Part shown: piece after piece, positions 48,707 through 60,249 of the stretch | Layout of the letters: each line of letters starts with the position of its first letter | Position numbering within the stretch: position 1 is the stretch's first letter | Source of the DNA: Aliiroseovarius sp. | Lineage (GTDB): Bacteria; Pseudomonadota; Alphaproteobacteria; Rhodobacterales; Rhodobacteraceae | Direction of reading: 5' to 3' | DNA: 64,000 bases | Assembly (NCBI RefSeq): GCF_030148435.1 | Contig: NZ_JASBTN010000040.1 | Span: 40,347 to 104,346, forward strand | Made by a program: the position numbers and the translations under genes | The notes under the pieces: generated by a model | Databases searched by the model: none | The model's input: the letters and a program-made list of their open reading frames with translations, nothing else | Told to the model about the DNA's origin: nothing

Positions 48707-48985
48707 ATGTCAGACCAGATGATGCGTAAGCTTGAGATCGTGAACGAGAAAGGCCTCCACGCCCGTGCGTCGGCCAAATTCGTTGACGTGGTCGAGAAGC
48801 ATGACGCCTCGGCACGGGTGGAAAAGGACGGGCTGGACGCCGAGGGGGACAGCATCATGGGCCTTTTGATGTTGGCAGCGTCCAAGGGAACGACTATTGA
48901 CGTGCAGACGTCCGGGCCTCAGGCCGCCCAACTGATGGAGGCTCTGGACGCCCTGGTGGCCGACAAGTTCGGCGAAGGCATGTGA
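48707..48985 (+). CDS. HPr-family phosphocarrier protein
   Basis: LEIVNEKGLHARASAKFVDVVEKHDASARVEKDG...SIMGLLMLAASKGTTI. Confidence 0.94.
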   Translation: MSDQMMRKLEIVNEKGLHARASAKFVDVVEKHDASARVEKDGLDAEGDSIMGLLMLAASKGTTIDVQTSGPQAAQLMEALDALVADKFGEGM

Positions 48986-49890
48986 AAGACACTCGAGAAG
49001 GCGCAGAATTGGTCGAAAGCACGCAGACATCTGGCACGGGTGACGATGAGCAGGACCGTCAGGCGCAACACTATGACCGCCGCTCTCTGACCTATGCCGA
49101 CAGTTTCGAAAACCCGCTCCAGGCCACCCTTGTGCGGGCGATCGAATGGCTGACCGGCAAGCTGACCATCATCCGCATGGTCCGCAAGCTGGAGCGTCGT
49201 GGGGCGCCGGTGGGTCAGGCCTTCTGGCGCGCCTGTCTGGACGTTATGGGCATCCCGCTTCTGACCCCGCAAGAGCAGCTTGCGAACATCCCCGCCGAAG
49301 GGCCGGTGGTGGTCGTGGCCAACCACCCGCATGGCATGGTCGATGGCATGATCCTGGCTGACCTGATCGGGCGGCGGCGGGACGACTATCGCATCCTGAC
49401 CCGCGCGGTGCTGGACGGGATTGACGAGGTCGCGTCGAGCTACATGATCCCGGTGCCTTTCCCGGATGACAAGGACGCGCAGAAGAAGATGGTCGAGATG
49501 CGCGCCCAGGCCATGGCCCACCTGAGGGCGGGCGGGCTCGTGACCCTGTTCCCCTCGGGGGTGGTGGCCAGCTCCGACACGTTCTTCGGTCCGGCAATCG
49601 AACAGGAATGGAACGTCTTTACCGCCCAGTTGATCCGCCGGTCCGGTGCGCGGGTCGTGCCGATCTTCTTCCCGGGTTCGAACAGCCGCTGGTACCAGAT
49701 CGCCAACCGCCTGTCGGCTACCCTGCGCCAGGCGCTGCTGCTGCACGAGATCGTGCATGCCTGCAACAAGCCCCAAGCCCCCGTCGTCGGCCCGGAGCTG
49801 ACCGCCGCGCAGATGGAGCTTCTGCAGAGCGATCCACGCGGGTTCATGGCCTGGTTGCGCGATCATACCCTACGTCTGGGACGTTCCTGA
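48982..49890 (+). CDS. 1-acyl-sn-glycerol-3-phosphate acyltransferase-like protein
   Basis: GPVVVVANHPHGMVDGMILADLIG...GLVTLFPSGVVAS. Confidence 0.88.
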   Translation: MKDTREGAELVESTQTSGTGDDEQDRQAQHYDRRSLTYADSFENPLQATLVRAIEWLTGKLTIIRMVRKLERRGAPVGQAFWRACLDVMGIPLLTPQEQLANIPAEGPVVVVANHPHGMVDGMILADLIGRRRDDYRILTRAVLDGIDEVASSYMIPVPFPDDKDAQKKMVEMRAQAMAHLRAGGLVTLFPSGVVASSDTFFGPAIEQEWNVFTAQLIRRSGARVVPIFFPGSNSRWYQIANRLSATLRQALLLHEIVHACNKPQAPVVGPELTAAQMELLQSDPRGFMAWLRDHTLRLGRS

Positions 49891-49921
49891 TCACGCGGGT
49901 TTCTGCTGTGCCGCGCAGATG

Positions 49922-50797
49922 TCAGCGTGTCGGCACCGGCGTGTCGCCACGATAGTCATAGAAACCGCGTCCGGTCTTGCGGCCCAGCCAGCCGGCTTCG
50001 ACATATTTGGTCAGAAGCGGGCAGGGCCGGTACTTGGTATCGGCCAACCCGTCATGCAATACGTTCATGATTGCAAGACAGGTGTCGAGCCCGATGAAAT
50101 CCGCCAGCTCCAGCGGCCCCATCGGGTGGTTCGCGCCCAGTTTCATCGACTGGTCGATCGAGTTCACGTTGCCCACACCTTCGTAGAGCGTATAGACCGC
50201 TTCGTTGATCATCGGCATCAGGATGCGGTTCACGATGAAGGCGGGGAAATCTTCCGCAGAGGCTGCGGTCTTGTTCAGGCTCTCCACCACGGCCAGGCAG
50301 GCCTTGTAGGTCGGCTCGTCGGTGGCAATGCCGCGAATCAGCTCAACCAGCTGCATCACCGGCACCGGGTTCATGAAGTGGAAGCCCATGAATTTTTCCG
50401 GCCGGTCGGTGCGCGAGGCCAGCCGTGTGATCGAGATCGACGAGGTGTTCGAGGTCAGGATCGTGTCGGGTTTCAGATGCGGGATCAGGTCCTCGAAAAT
50501 GGCCTGTTTCACCGTCTCGCGTTCGGTCGCGGCTTCGATCACCAGGTCGGTCGGCCCCAGGTCGGTCAGGGTCAGCGTGGTGCGGATGCGCCCCAGTGCC
50601 GCGTCGCGGTCCGCCGCGCTGATCGCGTCGCGCGTCACCTGGCGGTCCAGGTTCTTGGCAATGCGCGCTATGGCCGCGTCCAGGCTGTCCTGGCTGATGT
50701 CGTTCAAAAGAACCTCATACCCCGCAACAGCCAGAACATGGGCAATGCCGTTGCCCATCTGGCCTGCTCCGACAACACCAACCGTTTCGATCGCCAT
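49922..50797 (-). CDS. 3-hydroxybutyryl-CoA dehydrogenase
   Basis: VGVVGAGQMGNGIAHVLAVAGYEVLLNDIS...MGFHFMNPVPVMQLVELIRG...FPAFIVNRILMPMINEA. Confidence 0.94.
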   Translation of the reverse strand: MAIETVGVVGAGQMGNGIAHVLAVAGYEVLLNDISQDSLDAAIARIAKNLDRQVTRDAISAADRDAALGRIRTTLTLTDLGPTDLVIEAATERETVKQAIFEDLIPHLKPDTILTSNTSSISITRLASRTDRPEKFMGFHFMNPVPVMQLVELIRGIATDEPTYKACLAVVESLNKTAASAEDFPAFIVNRILMPMINEAVYTLYEGVGNVNSIDQSMKLGANHPMGPLELADFIGLDTCLAIMNVLHDGLADTKYRPCPLLTKYVEAGWLGRKTGRGFYDYRGDTPVPTR

Positions 50798-50957
50798 GGA
50801 TTTCCCTTTCGTAAGTTGCTCACACCCTATGCGGCAGTGCGGCATGGGTGCAAGGGTTAAGCGGGGGTTTGGAAAGCAGAACGAATTGTAAGTTTAGCTC
50901 TTCCTCAAGCTTTCGCTGCGAATCTCGGATTCGGGTGAATTAGAAGGAGTGGGTGGA

Positions 50958-51785
50958 ATGGTCTATCAGAACCTGGGCAGGGGAGCCCTTGACTATTATC
51001 CGTGCCGGTATGGAAAATCCAAACTGCTGCTGCGTGGGCCGAAGCGCAAGCTCGACGGGCCATACGTGGCGGTTCTGGGGGGCACCGAGACCTATGGAAA
51101 ATTCGTCACACGCCCCTTTCCGCAACAAATTGAAGAGATGCTGGACCACAGGGTCGTGAACTTCGGATGCGTCAATGCCGGCATCGACGTTTACGTCAAT
51201 GACCGGACAATCCTGGAGGCTGCCAGCAAGGCCGCCGTGACCGTGGTGCAGTTGACCGGGGCGCAGAACCTGTCGAACCGGTTCTATGCGGTGCACCCGC
51301 GGCGCAACGACCGGTTCTTGCGCGCCTCGAATCTGTTGAAGACGATCTACCGCGATGTCGATTTCACCGAATTCAGTTTCACGCGCCACCTGCTGACCAG
51401 CCTGCACAGGGTGAGCCCCGACAGGTTTGCCATGGTTGAACAGGAATTGAAGGAAGCCTGGGTTGCGCGGATGAAGACACTGATTTCGAAGATCGACGGC
51501 AAGATCGTGCTTCTGTGGATGGCCGATCACGCGCCCGCAGGCAGCGAAAGCAGTTCCATCCAGGGTTCGGATCCGCTGTTCGTGGGGGGCGAAATGATCA
51601 ATGAGTTGCGCCCCTTTGTCACCGACGTGGTCGAGGTCCGGGTGACTCAGGCGGAAATCGAAGCCGGGCACGAAGGCATGGTCTACTCCGAACTGGAAGA
51701 GCCCGCCGCGCGGGCCATGTTGGGCACCGTGGCCCATGCGCGGGCGGCGGACAGTTTGGAAGCGGCGCTGCGCCCGCATCTGTAG
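50958..51785 (+). CDS. DUF6473-like protein
   Basis: [55 protein letters not shown]. Confidence 0.75.
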   Translation: MVYQNLGRGALDYYPCRYGKSKLLLRGPKRKLDGPYVAVLGGTETYGKFVTRPFPQQIEEMLDHRVVNFGCVNAGIDVYVNDRTILEAASKAAVTVVQLTGAQNLSNRFYAVHPRRNDRFLRASNLLKTIYRDVDFTEFSFTRHLLTSLHRVSPDRFAMVEQELKEAWVARMKTLISKIDGKIVLLWMADHAPAGSESSSIQGSDPLFVGGEMINELRPFVTDVVEVRVTQAEIEAGHEGMVYSELEEPAARAMLGTVAHARAADSLEAALRPHL

Positions 51786-51868
51786 CTGGCGGAGGCGAGA
51801 CACAGGACCGGTGCCGGCAGGGCCAATCTAGTGTAAAGAGTAGGGGGCCGGTTGCCCCGCCGCAAAAG

Positions 51869-51896
51869 GAAAGGCCCGCCGATTGGCGGGCCTTTC
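51869..51896 (-). terminator. Bidirectional intrinsic terminator
   Basis: AAAGGCCCGCC-GATT-GGCGGGCCTTT. Confidence 0.85.
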
Positions 51897-51915
51897 GCAT
51901 TCTGTCTGACCGTGC

Positions 51916-52841
51916 TTACAGCTGGTCGGTCATGGCCGGAACGGCGTCGAACAGGTCGGCGACCAGGCCGAAGTCGGCAACCTGGAAGATCGGCGCTTCT
52001 TCGTCCTTGTTGATTGCGACGATGACCTTCGAGTCCTTCATGCCCGCGAGGTGCTGGATCGCGCCCGAGATGCCCACGGCGATGTAAAGCTCGGGGGCGA
52101 CGACCTTGCCGGTCTGACCCACCTGCCAGTCGTTCGGGGCGTAGCCCGAGTCGACAGCGGCGCGCGAGGCACCGACGGCGGCGCCCAGCTTGTCGGCCAG
52201 TTTCTCGATCAGGGCGAAGTCCTCTTCCGAACCCACGCCGCGACCACCGGACACGACCACGCCGGCCGAGGTCAGTTCGGGGCGGTCCGATGCGGCGACC
52301 TTGTCTTCGACCCATTCGGACAGGCCGGGGTTGTCGGCAGCCGAGATGGTTTCAACCGCGGCCGAGCCACCCTCGCCAGCCGCGTCGAAGGTCGAGGTGC
52401 GGAAGGTCACGACCTTCTTGGCATCCGACGACTTGACGGTCTGGATCGCGTTGCCGGCGTAGATCGGGCGCTCGAACGTGTCGGCGTCAACCACGCCGGA
52501 CGCGTCCGAGATCACCATCACGTCCAGCAGGGCAGCGACGCGCGGCATGACGTTTTTCGCATCGGTCGTGGCCGGGGCCACGATGTGCGAATAGTCACCG
52601 GCCAGCGACACGATCAGCGCAGCGGTGGGTTCCGCCAGGCGGTGGCCCAATGATGCGTCCTCGGCGACCAGCACCTTGGCGACACCGTCGATCTTGGCGG
52701 CGGCTTCACCGGCAGCAGCGGCAGAGGCGCCGGCGGCCAGAACGGTCACGTCACCCAGGGCTTTCGCGGCGGTGACGGCCTTGGCGGTGGCGTCCAGCGC
52801 CAGTTCACCATTGTTGACTTCGGCGAGAAGAAGAACAGCCA

Positions 52842-52842
<1 letters not shown>
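51916..52842 (-). CDS. etfA: Electron transfer flavoprotein alpha subunit
   Basis: [25 protein letters not shown]...[36 protein letters not shown]. Confidence 0.96.
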
Positions 52843-53600
<758 letters not shown>

Positions 53601-53764
53601 TGGCGGATCTCTCCCAGTTTTGCCCCGAAGGGCGGACATGCTCTCGCACATCGTTTAGCGTTTCATCCCATCGGAAAACAGGGCAAAATCGACAGGAAAT
53701 TGCGCCGCGACGTCGCGTTTCGTGACTTCGGCGGAAATTGGTAGCGCGAACAAGGAGGAAGTGC

Positions 53765-54136
53765 ATGCAAAAGGTGCAGGGATTCGGCGGGTTTTTCTTC
53801 CGCGCGGCAAACCCCGGGCTGTTGGCGGCCTGGTATGAGAAACACCTGGGCATCAATCCGGTGCCGACTTCGGTCGAGGAACAGCCCTGGCAGACCGGTG
53901 GCGGGGCCACGGTGTTTGCACCCTTTCCGGAGGACACGGATTACTTCGGCGATCCGGACAAGCAGTTCATGCTGAACTTCCGCGTGGCGGATCTGGCGGG
54001 GATGGTGGCGCAGCTGCGCGATCAGGGCGTGCTGGTCGAAGATGAGGTCGAGATGGAAGGCATCGGTGCCTTTGCCCGCATTCACGATCCGGAGGGAAAC
54101 CCGATCGAGCTGTGGCAACCGGAGGAGGGTGGGTGA
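53765..54136 (+). CDS. VOC-family protein
   Basis: FGGFFFRAANPGLLAAWYEKHLGI...IHDPEGNPIELWQP. Confidence 0.85.
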   Translation: MQKVQGFGGFFFRAANPGLLAAWYEKHLGINPVPTSVEEQPWQTGGGATVFAPFPEDTDYFGDPDKQFMLNFRVADLAGMVAQLRDQGVLVEDEVEMEGIGAFARIHDPEGNPIELWQPEEGG

Positions 54137-54618
54137 TGGTCTCCCTGCCCATGCCCGAGTTCGTCGATGCCCCGGCGCGCTGTTTCGTCGGTCTGTCGGA
54201 CCGGTTCACCCCTGAGACGCGCGATCGCATCCCGGCGCTTTACCAGCGGTTCTTCCAGGCGCAGCTCTGCCCGGAGCACGGGCTGTGCGGGGCGCTTTTC
54301 GGACTGTCCTACAATTCCGCGCCGGAGGGGTTCGACTATGCGGTGGCGGTCGAGGTTTCGGGCAATGGCGCGGTTCCGGACGGGGCCTGCCGCGTCGGCA
54401 CACCGGCCGGGCGCTACGCGGTGTTCCGTGCACGGGGCCCGGTAATGGAAATCCCGCAGATGTTCGATGCGGTCTTGCAGGACTGGCTGCCCGGGGCAGG
54501 GGTGGAGCTGGCCGAGGGGCCGGTGTTCGAATGCTATCCGGACGACCCGGACTGCGAGGCCTCCGAGGAAAACGGCATGGTCATGCGCTACGAGATCTGG
54601 GTGCCGGTAAAAGACTAA
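54136..54618 (+). CDS. GyrI-like / AraC effector-binding-domain-like protein
   Basis: VDAPARCFVGLSDRFTPE...GACRVGTPAGRYAVFRARGPVMEIPQMF. Confidence 0.65.
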   Translation: MVSLPMPEFVDAPARCFVGLSDRFTPETRDRIPALYQRFFQAQLCPEHGLCGALFGLSYNSAPEGFDYAVAVEVSGNGAVPDGACRVGTPAGRYAVFRARGPVMEIPQMFDAVLQDWLPGAGVELAEGPVFECYPDDPDCEASEENGMVMRYEIWVPVKD

Positions 54619-54762
54619 CCGCGCACCAAACGCGGCACTGAAACCGGCCCGCCCTGCTTGACGCGTGGCGGGCCCTGGACATTCACCGGTTCGCGCCCGC
54701 CCCAAGGGGCCGGGGCTCCGCCCTTCCGGTCGCCGATCTGTCCGCAGGACAGACCGCCGCTT

Positions 54763-55353
54763 TCAGCGGTTCGCGCCCGGAACCCACAGCACGTCATGTT
54801 CGCCGTTGCCATTGGCAATGCGCGAGGCGACGAAGGCCCAGTCGGACAGGCGGTTGAGGTATTTCACCGCTTCGGGGTTCACGTCACCCGGCTCGGCCTC
54901 GGCCAGGCGGGTCGCCATGCGTTCGGCGCGGCGCGAAACGGTGCGCACCAGATGCAGATGCGCGGCCAGCGGGGTGCCGCCGGGCAGGGTGAAGCTTTTC
55001 AGCGGCGAGAGCTTCTCGTTCATCTCGTCGATTTCGGCCTCGAGGCGTTCGACCTGCGAGGCGAAGGTGCGCAGCGGGGTGAATTTTGCCTCATCGTCCT
55101 TGTCGATATTTGGCCGCGCCAGGTCCGCGCCCACGTCGAACAGGTCATTCTGGATGCGACCCAGGGCTTCGTCCATCTCGGGGCGACCCTCGGCAGCGCA
55201 ATGCAGGCGCGCCAGGCCAATGGTCGCGTTGGTCTCATCGACATTGCCATAGGCGTCGACGCGCAGCGAGTGCTTGGCCACCCGCGAGCCATCAGAGAGC
55301 GAGGTTTCGCCCTTGTCCCCCTTGCGGGTGTAGATCCGGTTCAGAACGACCAT
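54763..55353 (-). CDS. PduO-type cob(I)alamin adenosyltransferase
   Basis: NRIYTRKGDKGETSLSDGSRVAKHSLRVDAYGNVDETNA...FTLPGGTPLAAHLHLVRTVSRRAER...YLNRLSDWAFVASR. Confidence 0.95.
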   Translation of the reverse strand: MVVLNRIYTRKGDKGETSLSDGSRVAKHSLRVDAYGNVDETNATIGLARLHCAAEGRPEMDEALGRIQNDLFDVGADLARPNIDKDDEAKFTPLRTFASQVERLEAEIDEMNEKLSPLKSFTLPGGTPLAAHLHLVRTVSRRAERMATRLAEAEPGDVNPEAVKYLNRLSDWAFVASRIANGNGEHDVLWVPGANR

Positions 55354-55355
55354 GT

Positions 55356-55559
55356 TCAGTTGCCTCCACGCATGTAGATGAACAGGAGGATGACGGCGAC
55401 GGCGATGGCCTGGGCGATCACGCGATACCTCATCATCCGGTTGGAATGTTTGCGCGCCAGTTCGCCGCCTGCGCCGAAAGTGCCGATCCCCAGCATGAGG
55501 ATCACCAGCACCGCCAGCACGGCTATGACAACAAGGATGAAGAGGGGGTCCTGGAACAT
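55356..55559 (-). CDS. Small twin-transmembrane (HIG1-like) protein
   Basis: MFQDPLFILVVIAVLAVLVILMLGIGTFGAGGELARKHSNRMMRYRVIAQAIAVAVILLFIYMRGGN. Confidence 0.8.
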   Translation of the reverse strand: MFQDPLFILVVIAVLAVLVILMLGIGTFGAGGELARKHSNRMMRYRVIAQAIAVAVILLFIYMRGGN

Positions 55560-55725
55560 GTCCGGTCCTTTCGCGCGCGTTTCGTGAGGGGTGTGATAGC
55601 GCGGGCAAAGCCGTTTGGCGAGGCTTATCGCGCCCCGCCTTGAACGGCATCGCCAATACCCTGCCACGCCTGCGGCGTTCTCGGGACATTGGCGTCGAAG
55701 CGCTTGCCGGGAAAGACGGGGCGCG

Positions 55726-56559
55726 TCAGCTGCGGTCGATCAGCGCATCCATCGCCCAGGTCGGCAGAAACCGCTTGCCAATGGCGGCGATCCAGGTGGC
55801 CTTGGTGACGAAGTACTTTGGCCTCGGGCGGGTGCTTTCCAGCGCGTGGATCAGCTTTTCGGTCACGGCGGAGGGGGGCAGCTCGAACGGGTCGGGGCCG
55901 AGTTTTTCGTTGTAAAGCCGCTTTAGCAACGTGTCCTCGTACTGGGTGCGCCGCGCCGAGTTCTCCCAGTCGATCCAGCGTTCGAAATGCGGGCGCGAGT
56001 TCTCGCGGATCCGGGTCGGGATCGGCCCGGGCTGAATCAGGATCACCTTGATCGGCGTGTCGCGCATCTCGATGCGCAGCGTGTCGGTCAGCCCTTCCAG
56101 CGCGTATTTGGTTGCCACGTAGGCCGATCGCCACTTGTAGGTGGTAAAGCCCAAGACGGACGAGTTCTGCACGATCCGCCCGTGACCCTGCCTGCGCATC
56201 ACGGGAATCACCCGCCGGGTCAGTTCGTGCACGCCGAAGACATTGGTTTCGAAGATCGACCGCAGCCCCTCCGTGGGCAGATCCTCGGCAGCACCCGGAA
56301 GGCCGAAAGCACCGTTGTTGAACAGGGCGTCCAGCGTGCCGCCGGTGCGGGCCAGCACCTCGTCCAGAGCGGCGGTCATGCTGTCATGATCGGTATAATC
56401 CAGCCGCAGCGCCTCCAGCCCCTCGGCGGCCAGCCGGTCCACATCGGCCTGTTTGCGCGCGGTCGCAAAGACGCGCCAGCCGCGCTTGGCCATGCCATGG
56501 GCGGCGTCATATCCGATGCCCGACGAGCACCCGGTGATCAGAAGGCTACGCTGTGTCAT
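55726..56559 (-). CDS. SDR-family oxidoreductase
   Basis: LLITGCSSGIGYDAAHGMAKRGWRVFATARK...NSSVLGFTTYKWRSAYVATKYALEGL. Confidence 0.93.
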   Translation of the reverse strand: MTQRSLLITGCSSGIGYDAAHGMAKRGWRVFATARKQADVDRLAAEGLEALRLDYTDHDSMTAALDEVLARTGGTLDALFNNGAFGLPGAAEDLPTEGLRSIFETNVFGVHELTRRVIPVMRRQGHGRIVQNSSVLGFTTYKWRSAYVATKYALEGLTDTLRIEMRDTPIKVILIQPGPIPTRIRENSRPHFERWIDWENSARRTQYEDTLLKRLYNEKLGPDPFELPPSAVTEKLIHALESTRPRPKYFVTKATWIAAIGKRFLPTWAMDALIDRS

Positions 56560-56724
56560 GCCCCTGACCTAGGGCAGCGCGGGCCTGTCGGCAAGCGCAG
56601 GGGAGGTTCGTTCCCCGGAGGAAGGGCGCTTAGCCCCTCAGGCAAGGGCAGAATGGCGGGGAAAAGCGGTCAAGTTTTTCCGCATCGCCTTGTTCGGCCC
56701 CGCGCGGGCCGGTAAAACGCATGC

Positions 56725-59055
56725 ATGAGTGAGAGCAGCGATAACAACGAACACATCCGCGAAACCGCCGAGCCCCTGCGCCGCGCGATTGGCGAGAGAT
56801 ACCTGACCTACGCCCTGTCGACGATCATGCACCGGGCGCTGCCCGATGCACGCGACGGGCTGAAACCGGTGCATCGGCGTATCCTCTACGCGATGAACCG
56901 GCTGAAACTGGTCTCGAATGGCAAGTTCCTGAAATCGGCGAAGATTTCCGGCGACACCATGGGCGATTTCCACCCGCATGGCGACGCGGCGATCTACGAC
57001 GCCATGGCCCGTCTGGCGCAGGATTTCGCGGTGCGCTACCCGCTGGTCGATGGGCAGGGCAACTTCGGCAATATCGACGGCGACAACCCGGCTGCTTCGC
57101 GTTACACCGAGGCACGGATGACCTTCATCGCCGAGGCGATGTTGCAGGGGTTGGACGAAAACGCGGTCGATTTCCGTGACAATTACGACGGCCGCCTGAC
57201 CGAGCCGGTCGTGCTGCCAACCGAGTTCCCGACCCTTCTCGCCAATGGCGCGGCGGGCATCGCCGTGGGCATGGCGACGAACATTCCGCCGCATAACATT
57301 GTCGAGCTGATCGACGCCTGCCTGCATCTGATCAAGACCCCGGACGCGCGCGATGACACGTTGCTGAACTACGTGCCCGGCCCTGATTTCCCGACCGGCG
57401 GCGTCATCGTCGAGCCCAGGGAAAACATCGCCAAGGCCTATGCCACCGGGCGCGGCAGCTTCCGCCTGCGGGCCAAATGGGAGGTCGAGGACCTGGGGCG
57501 CGGCCAATGGCAGATCGTGGTCACGGAAATCCCCTATCAGGTGCAGAAATCCAAGCTGATCGAAAAGATCGCCGAGGTGATCCAGCTCAAGAAAATTCCG
57601 ATCCTGGGCGATGTGCGCGACGAATCGGCGGATGACATCCGTCTGATTCTGGAACCCAAGTCCAAGAACGTCGATCCCGACCTGCTGATGAACATGATGT
57701 TCCGCAACTCTGACCTCGAGACGCGGTTTTCCCTCAACATGAACGTGCTGATCGACGGGGTGACGCCCAAGGTCTGTTCGATGAAGGAAGTGCTGCGCGC
57801 GTTTCTCGACTTCCGCCGCGACGTGCTGGGGCGCCGCTCGCGCCACCGTCTGGGCAGGATCGACAAGCGTCTGGAAGTTCTGGAAGGCTTCATCATCGCC
57901 TTCCTGAACCTGGACCGCGTGATCGACATCATTCGCTATGACGACGACCCCAAGGCCGCCTTGATGCGCGAGGACTGGGGCATCTCCCATGTCCGAGCCA
58001 CCTCCGAGGCGGATTACCGCAGCCCGGCGCCAGGCGAGGGCGAGCTGTCCGAGGTCCAGGCCGAGGCCATCCTCAACATGCGCCTGCGCAGCTTGCGGCG
58101 ACTCGAAGAGATGGAACTCAAGCGCGAGCAGGAAGAGTTGATGCGCGAACGGGCCGAGATCGAGGATCTTCTGGCCAGCGAGGACCTGCAATGGACCCGC
58201 ATCTCCGATCAGTTGAAAGAGGCGAAAAAGAAATTCGGCAAGGATTGGGCAGGCGGCGCGCGCCGCACCCGGTTTGCCGAGGCCGCCGAGGTTGAAGAGG
58301 TGCCGCTGGAGGCGATGATCGAACGTGAACCGATCACCGTGGTCTGTTCGCAGATGGGCTGGATCCGCGCCATGTCGGGCCATATCGACCTCAATCGCGA
58401 GCTGAAATTCAAGGATGGTGACGGTCCGCGCTTCATCTTCCACGCCGAAACCACAGACAAACTGCTGGTCTTCGCCTCGACCGGGCGGTTCTACACCCTG
58501 TCGGCGGCGAACCTGCCCGGCGGGCGCGGCATGGGGGAACCCCTGCGCCTGATGGTGGACCTGCCCAACGAGGCCGAGATCATCGACCTGTTCATCCACA
58601 GCGCCGGTGCGAGGCGCCTGGTGGCCTCCAACGCGGGCAACGGTTTCGTGGTATCGGAAAGTGATCTGCTGGCCCAGACCCGCACCGGAAAACAGGTTCT
58701 GAACGTCGGCGAGGACGTGGCAAAGCTCTGTGTGCCGATCACCGGAGACCATGTCGCGATCATGTCGGAGAACCGAAAGATGCTGGTGTTCCCGGTGTCC
58801 GAACTGCCCGAAATGGGCCGGGGCAAGGGGGTCAGGCTGCAGAAATACAACTCGGCCCGCGGCAAGCAGGGGGTGTTGGAACTGGATGGGGGCCTGTCCG
58901 ACGCCAGGACCTTCAACCTCGCAGAGGGGCTGAGCTGGCCCGCCGCCGGCGACCGCACCCGAACCGAGGTGGACATGTCCCCCTGGATCGGCAAACGCGC
59001 GGGCGTGGGCAAGGCGCCACCCTACGGTTTTCCGCGCAACAACAGGTTCGAGTAA
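56725..59055 (+). CDS. parC: DNA topoisomerase IV subunit A
   Basis: [35 protein letters not shown]...[30 protein letters not shown]. Confidence 0.97.
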   Translation: MSESSDNNEHIRETAEPLRRAIGERYLTYALSTIMHRALPDARDGLKPVHRRILYAMNRLKLVSNGKFLKSAKISGDTMGDFHPHGDAAIYDAMARLAQDFAVRYPLVDGQGNFGNIDGDNPAASRYTEARMTFIAEAMLQGLDENAVDFRDNYDGRLTEPVVLPTEFPTLLANGAAGIAVGMATNIPPHNIVELIDACLHLIKTPDARDDTLLNYVPGPDFPTGGVIVEPRENIAKAYATGRGSFRLRAKWEVEDLGRGQWQIVVTEIPYQVQKSKLIEKIAEVIQLKKIPILGDVRDESADDIRLILEPKSKNVDPDLLMNMMFRNSDLETRFSLNMNVLIDGVTPKVCSMKEVLRAFLDFRRDVLGRRSRHRLGRIDKRLEVLEGFIIAFLNLDRVIDIIRYDDDPKAALMREDWGISHVRATSEADYRSPAPGEGELSEVQAEAILNMRLRSLRRLEEMELKREQEELMRERAEIEDLLASEDLQWTRISDQLKEAKKKFGKDWAGGARRTRFAEAAEVEEVPLEAMIEREPITVVCSQMGWIRAMSGHIDLNRELKFKDGDGPRFIFHAETTDKLLVFASTGRFYTLSAANLPGGRGMGEPLRLMVDLPNEAEIIDLFIHSAGARRLVASNAGNGFVVSESDLLAQTRTGKQVLNVGEDVAKLCVPITGDHVAIMSENRKMLVFPVSELPEMGRGKGVRLQKYNSARGKQGVLELDGGLSDARTFNLAEGLSWPAAGDRTRTEVDMSPWIGKRAGVGKAPPYGFPRNNRFE

Positions 59056-59058
59056 GAA

Positions 59059-60249
59059 ATGACACCCCTTGCAACGGAATATGTTGGTGAAAGGGGGGTG
59101 CTGTTCCGGCTGGCCCTGAAGGCGAGCGTGCTGACCGTTCTCACGCTTGGCATCTACCGTTTCTGGATGAAAACCCGGCTCAGGCGCTATTACTGGAGCG
59201 CGATTCGCCCTGGTGGTGCGCCGCTGGAATATACCGGCCAGCCGCTGGAAAAACTGCTGGGCTTCCTCGTCGCCGTGGTGGTCATGGCCTTCTACATCGG
59301 GGTCGTGAACCTGATCCTGATGTTTTTCAGCTTTGCCCTGTTCCAAGGCAATGTCACCGCCTATGCGCTGAGCTTTATCGGCGTGCTGCCGATCATCTTT
59401 TTCGCCCAGTACCGCGCGCGGCGCTATATCCTGGCGCGCACCCGCTGGCGCGGCATTCGTTTCGGGCTGGAGCCCGGCGCCTGGGGCTATGCCTGGCGTG
59501 CCATGTTCTACTGGGCGCTGGCAATCGCGACGCTCGGGCTGCTCTATCCGCTCAAGGCGTTCCGGTTGGAGAAATACCTGATCGACCGCACCCATTTCGG
59601 CTCGATGACATTTCAACAGGGCGGGCGCTGGACCATGCTATATGGGCCGTTGAAACACGCGTTTTACGCAATCGCAGTTCTGGCCGTGTCGATCGGCGCG
59701 GCAGTTTTGAGCGACAATGAAACCTGGCTCGCGCTGGCGGTGCTGGCCGCACCCTGGGCCGGGTTCGCAGGGGCCTATTGGCGTGCGCACAGCTGGCGCC
59801 TGCTGACCGATCACAAGGAGCTGGGCGAGGTGCGCTTTCGCTCCACTCCGCGCGCGGGGCGGGTGCTGGGCATATGGCTGCTGGGCGGCTTTCTGATCTA
59901 TCTCAGCGTGCTGGCCATCATATTTGCGTTGCTGATCGGCGTGGTGGCCCTGCTGGCCGCCAGCGCCTCGGTCGAAATGATCGAGTTCCTGAACAACCTC
60001 GAAGAAAACTTCGACACCATCCCCGCCTGGATCTTCACCCTTGCGGGCATTGGCATCTATTTCAGCTTCTTTCTGCTCGGCAGCGCGCTCAGCCATACGT
60101 TCATCACCCTGCCGATGGCGGCGCATTTCGCCAGCCAGACGCAGATCCTGAACCCCGAGGCGCTGGCGGGCATCGACCAGAGGGCGCGGGACGAGTTTGC
60201 CGAGGCCGAAGGCTTTGCCGACGCTCTGGATGTGGGGGCCGCGTTATGA
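59059..60249 (+). CDS. DUF898 (YjgN-like) membrane protein
   Basis: LFRLALKASVLTVLTLGIYRFWMKTRLRRYYWSAIRPGGAPLEYTGQPLEKLLGFL; multi-TM. Confidence 0.85.
   Translation: MTPLATEYVGERGVLFRLALKASVLTVLTLGIYRFWMKTRLRRYYWSAIRPGGAPLEYTGQPLEKLLGFLVAVVVMAFYIGVVNLILMFFSFALFQGNVTAYALSFIGVLPIIFFAQYRARRYILARTRWRGIRFGLEPGAWGYAWRAMFYWALAIATLGLLYPLKAFRLEKYLIDRTHFGSMTFQQGGRWTMLYGPLKHAFYAIAVLAVSIGAAVLSDNETWLALAVLAAPWAGFAGAYWRAHSWRLLTDHKELGEVRFRSTPRAGRVLGIWLLGGFLIYLSVLAIIFALLIGVVALLAASASVEMIEFLNNLEENFDTIPAWIFTLAGIGIYFSFFLLGSALSHTFITLPMAAHFASQTQILNPEALAGIDQRARDEFAEAEGFADALDVGAAL

Noticed and set aside
56638-59616. 992-aa minus-strand ORF antisense to parC
   Set aside because: Shadow ORF; plus strand encodes clear ParC
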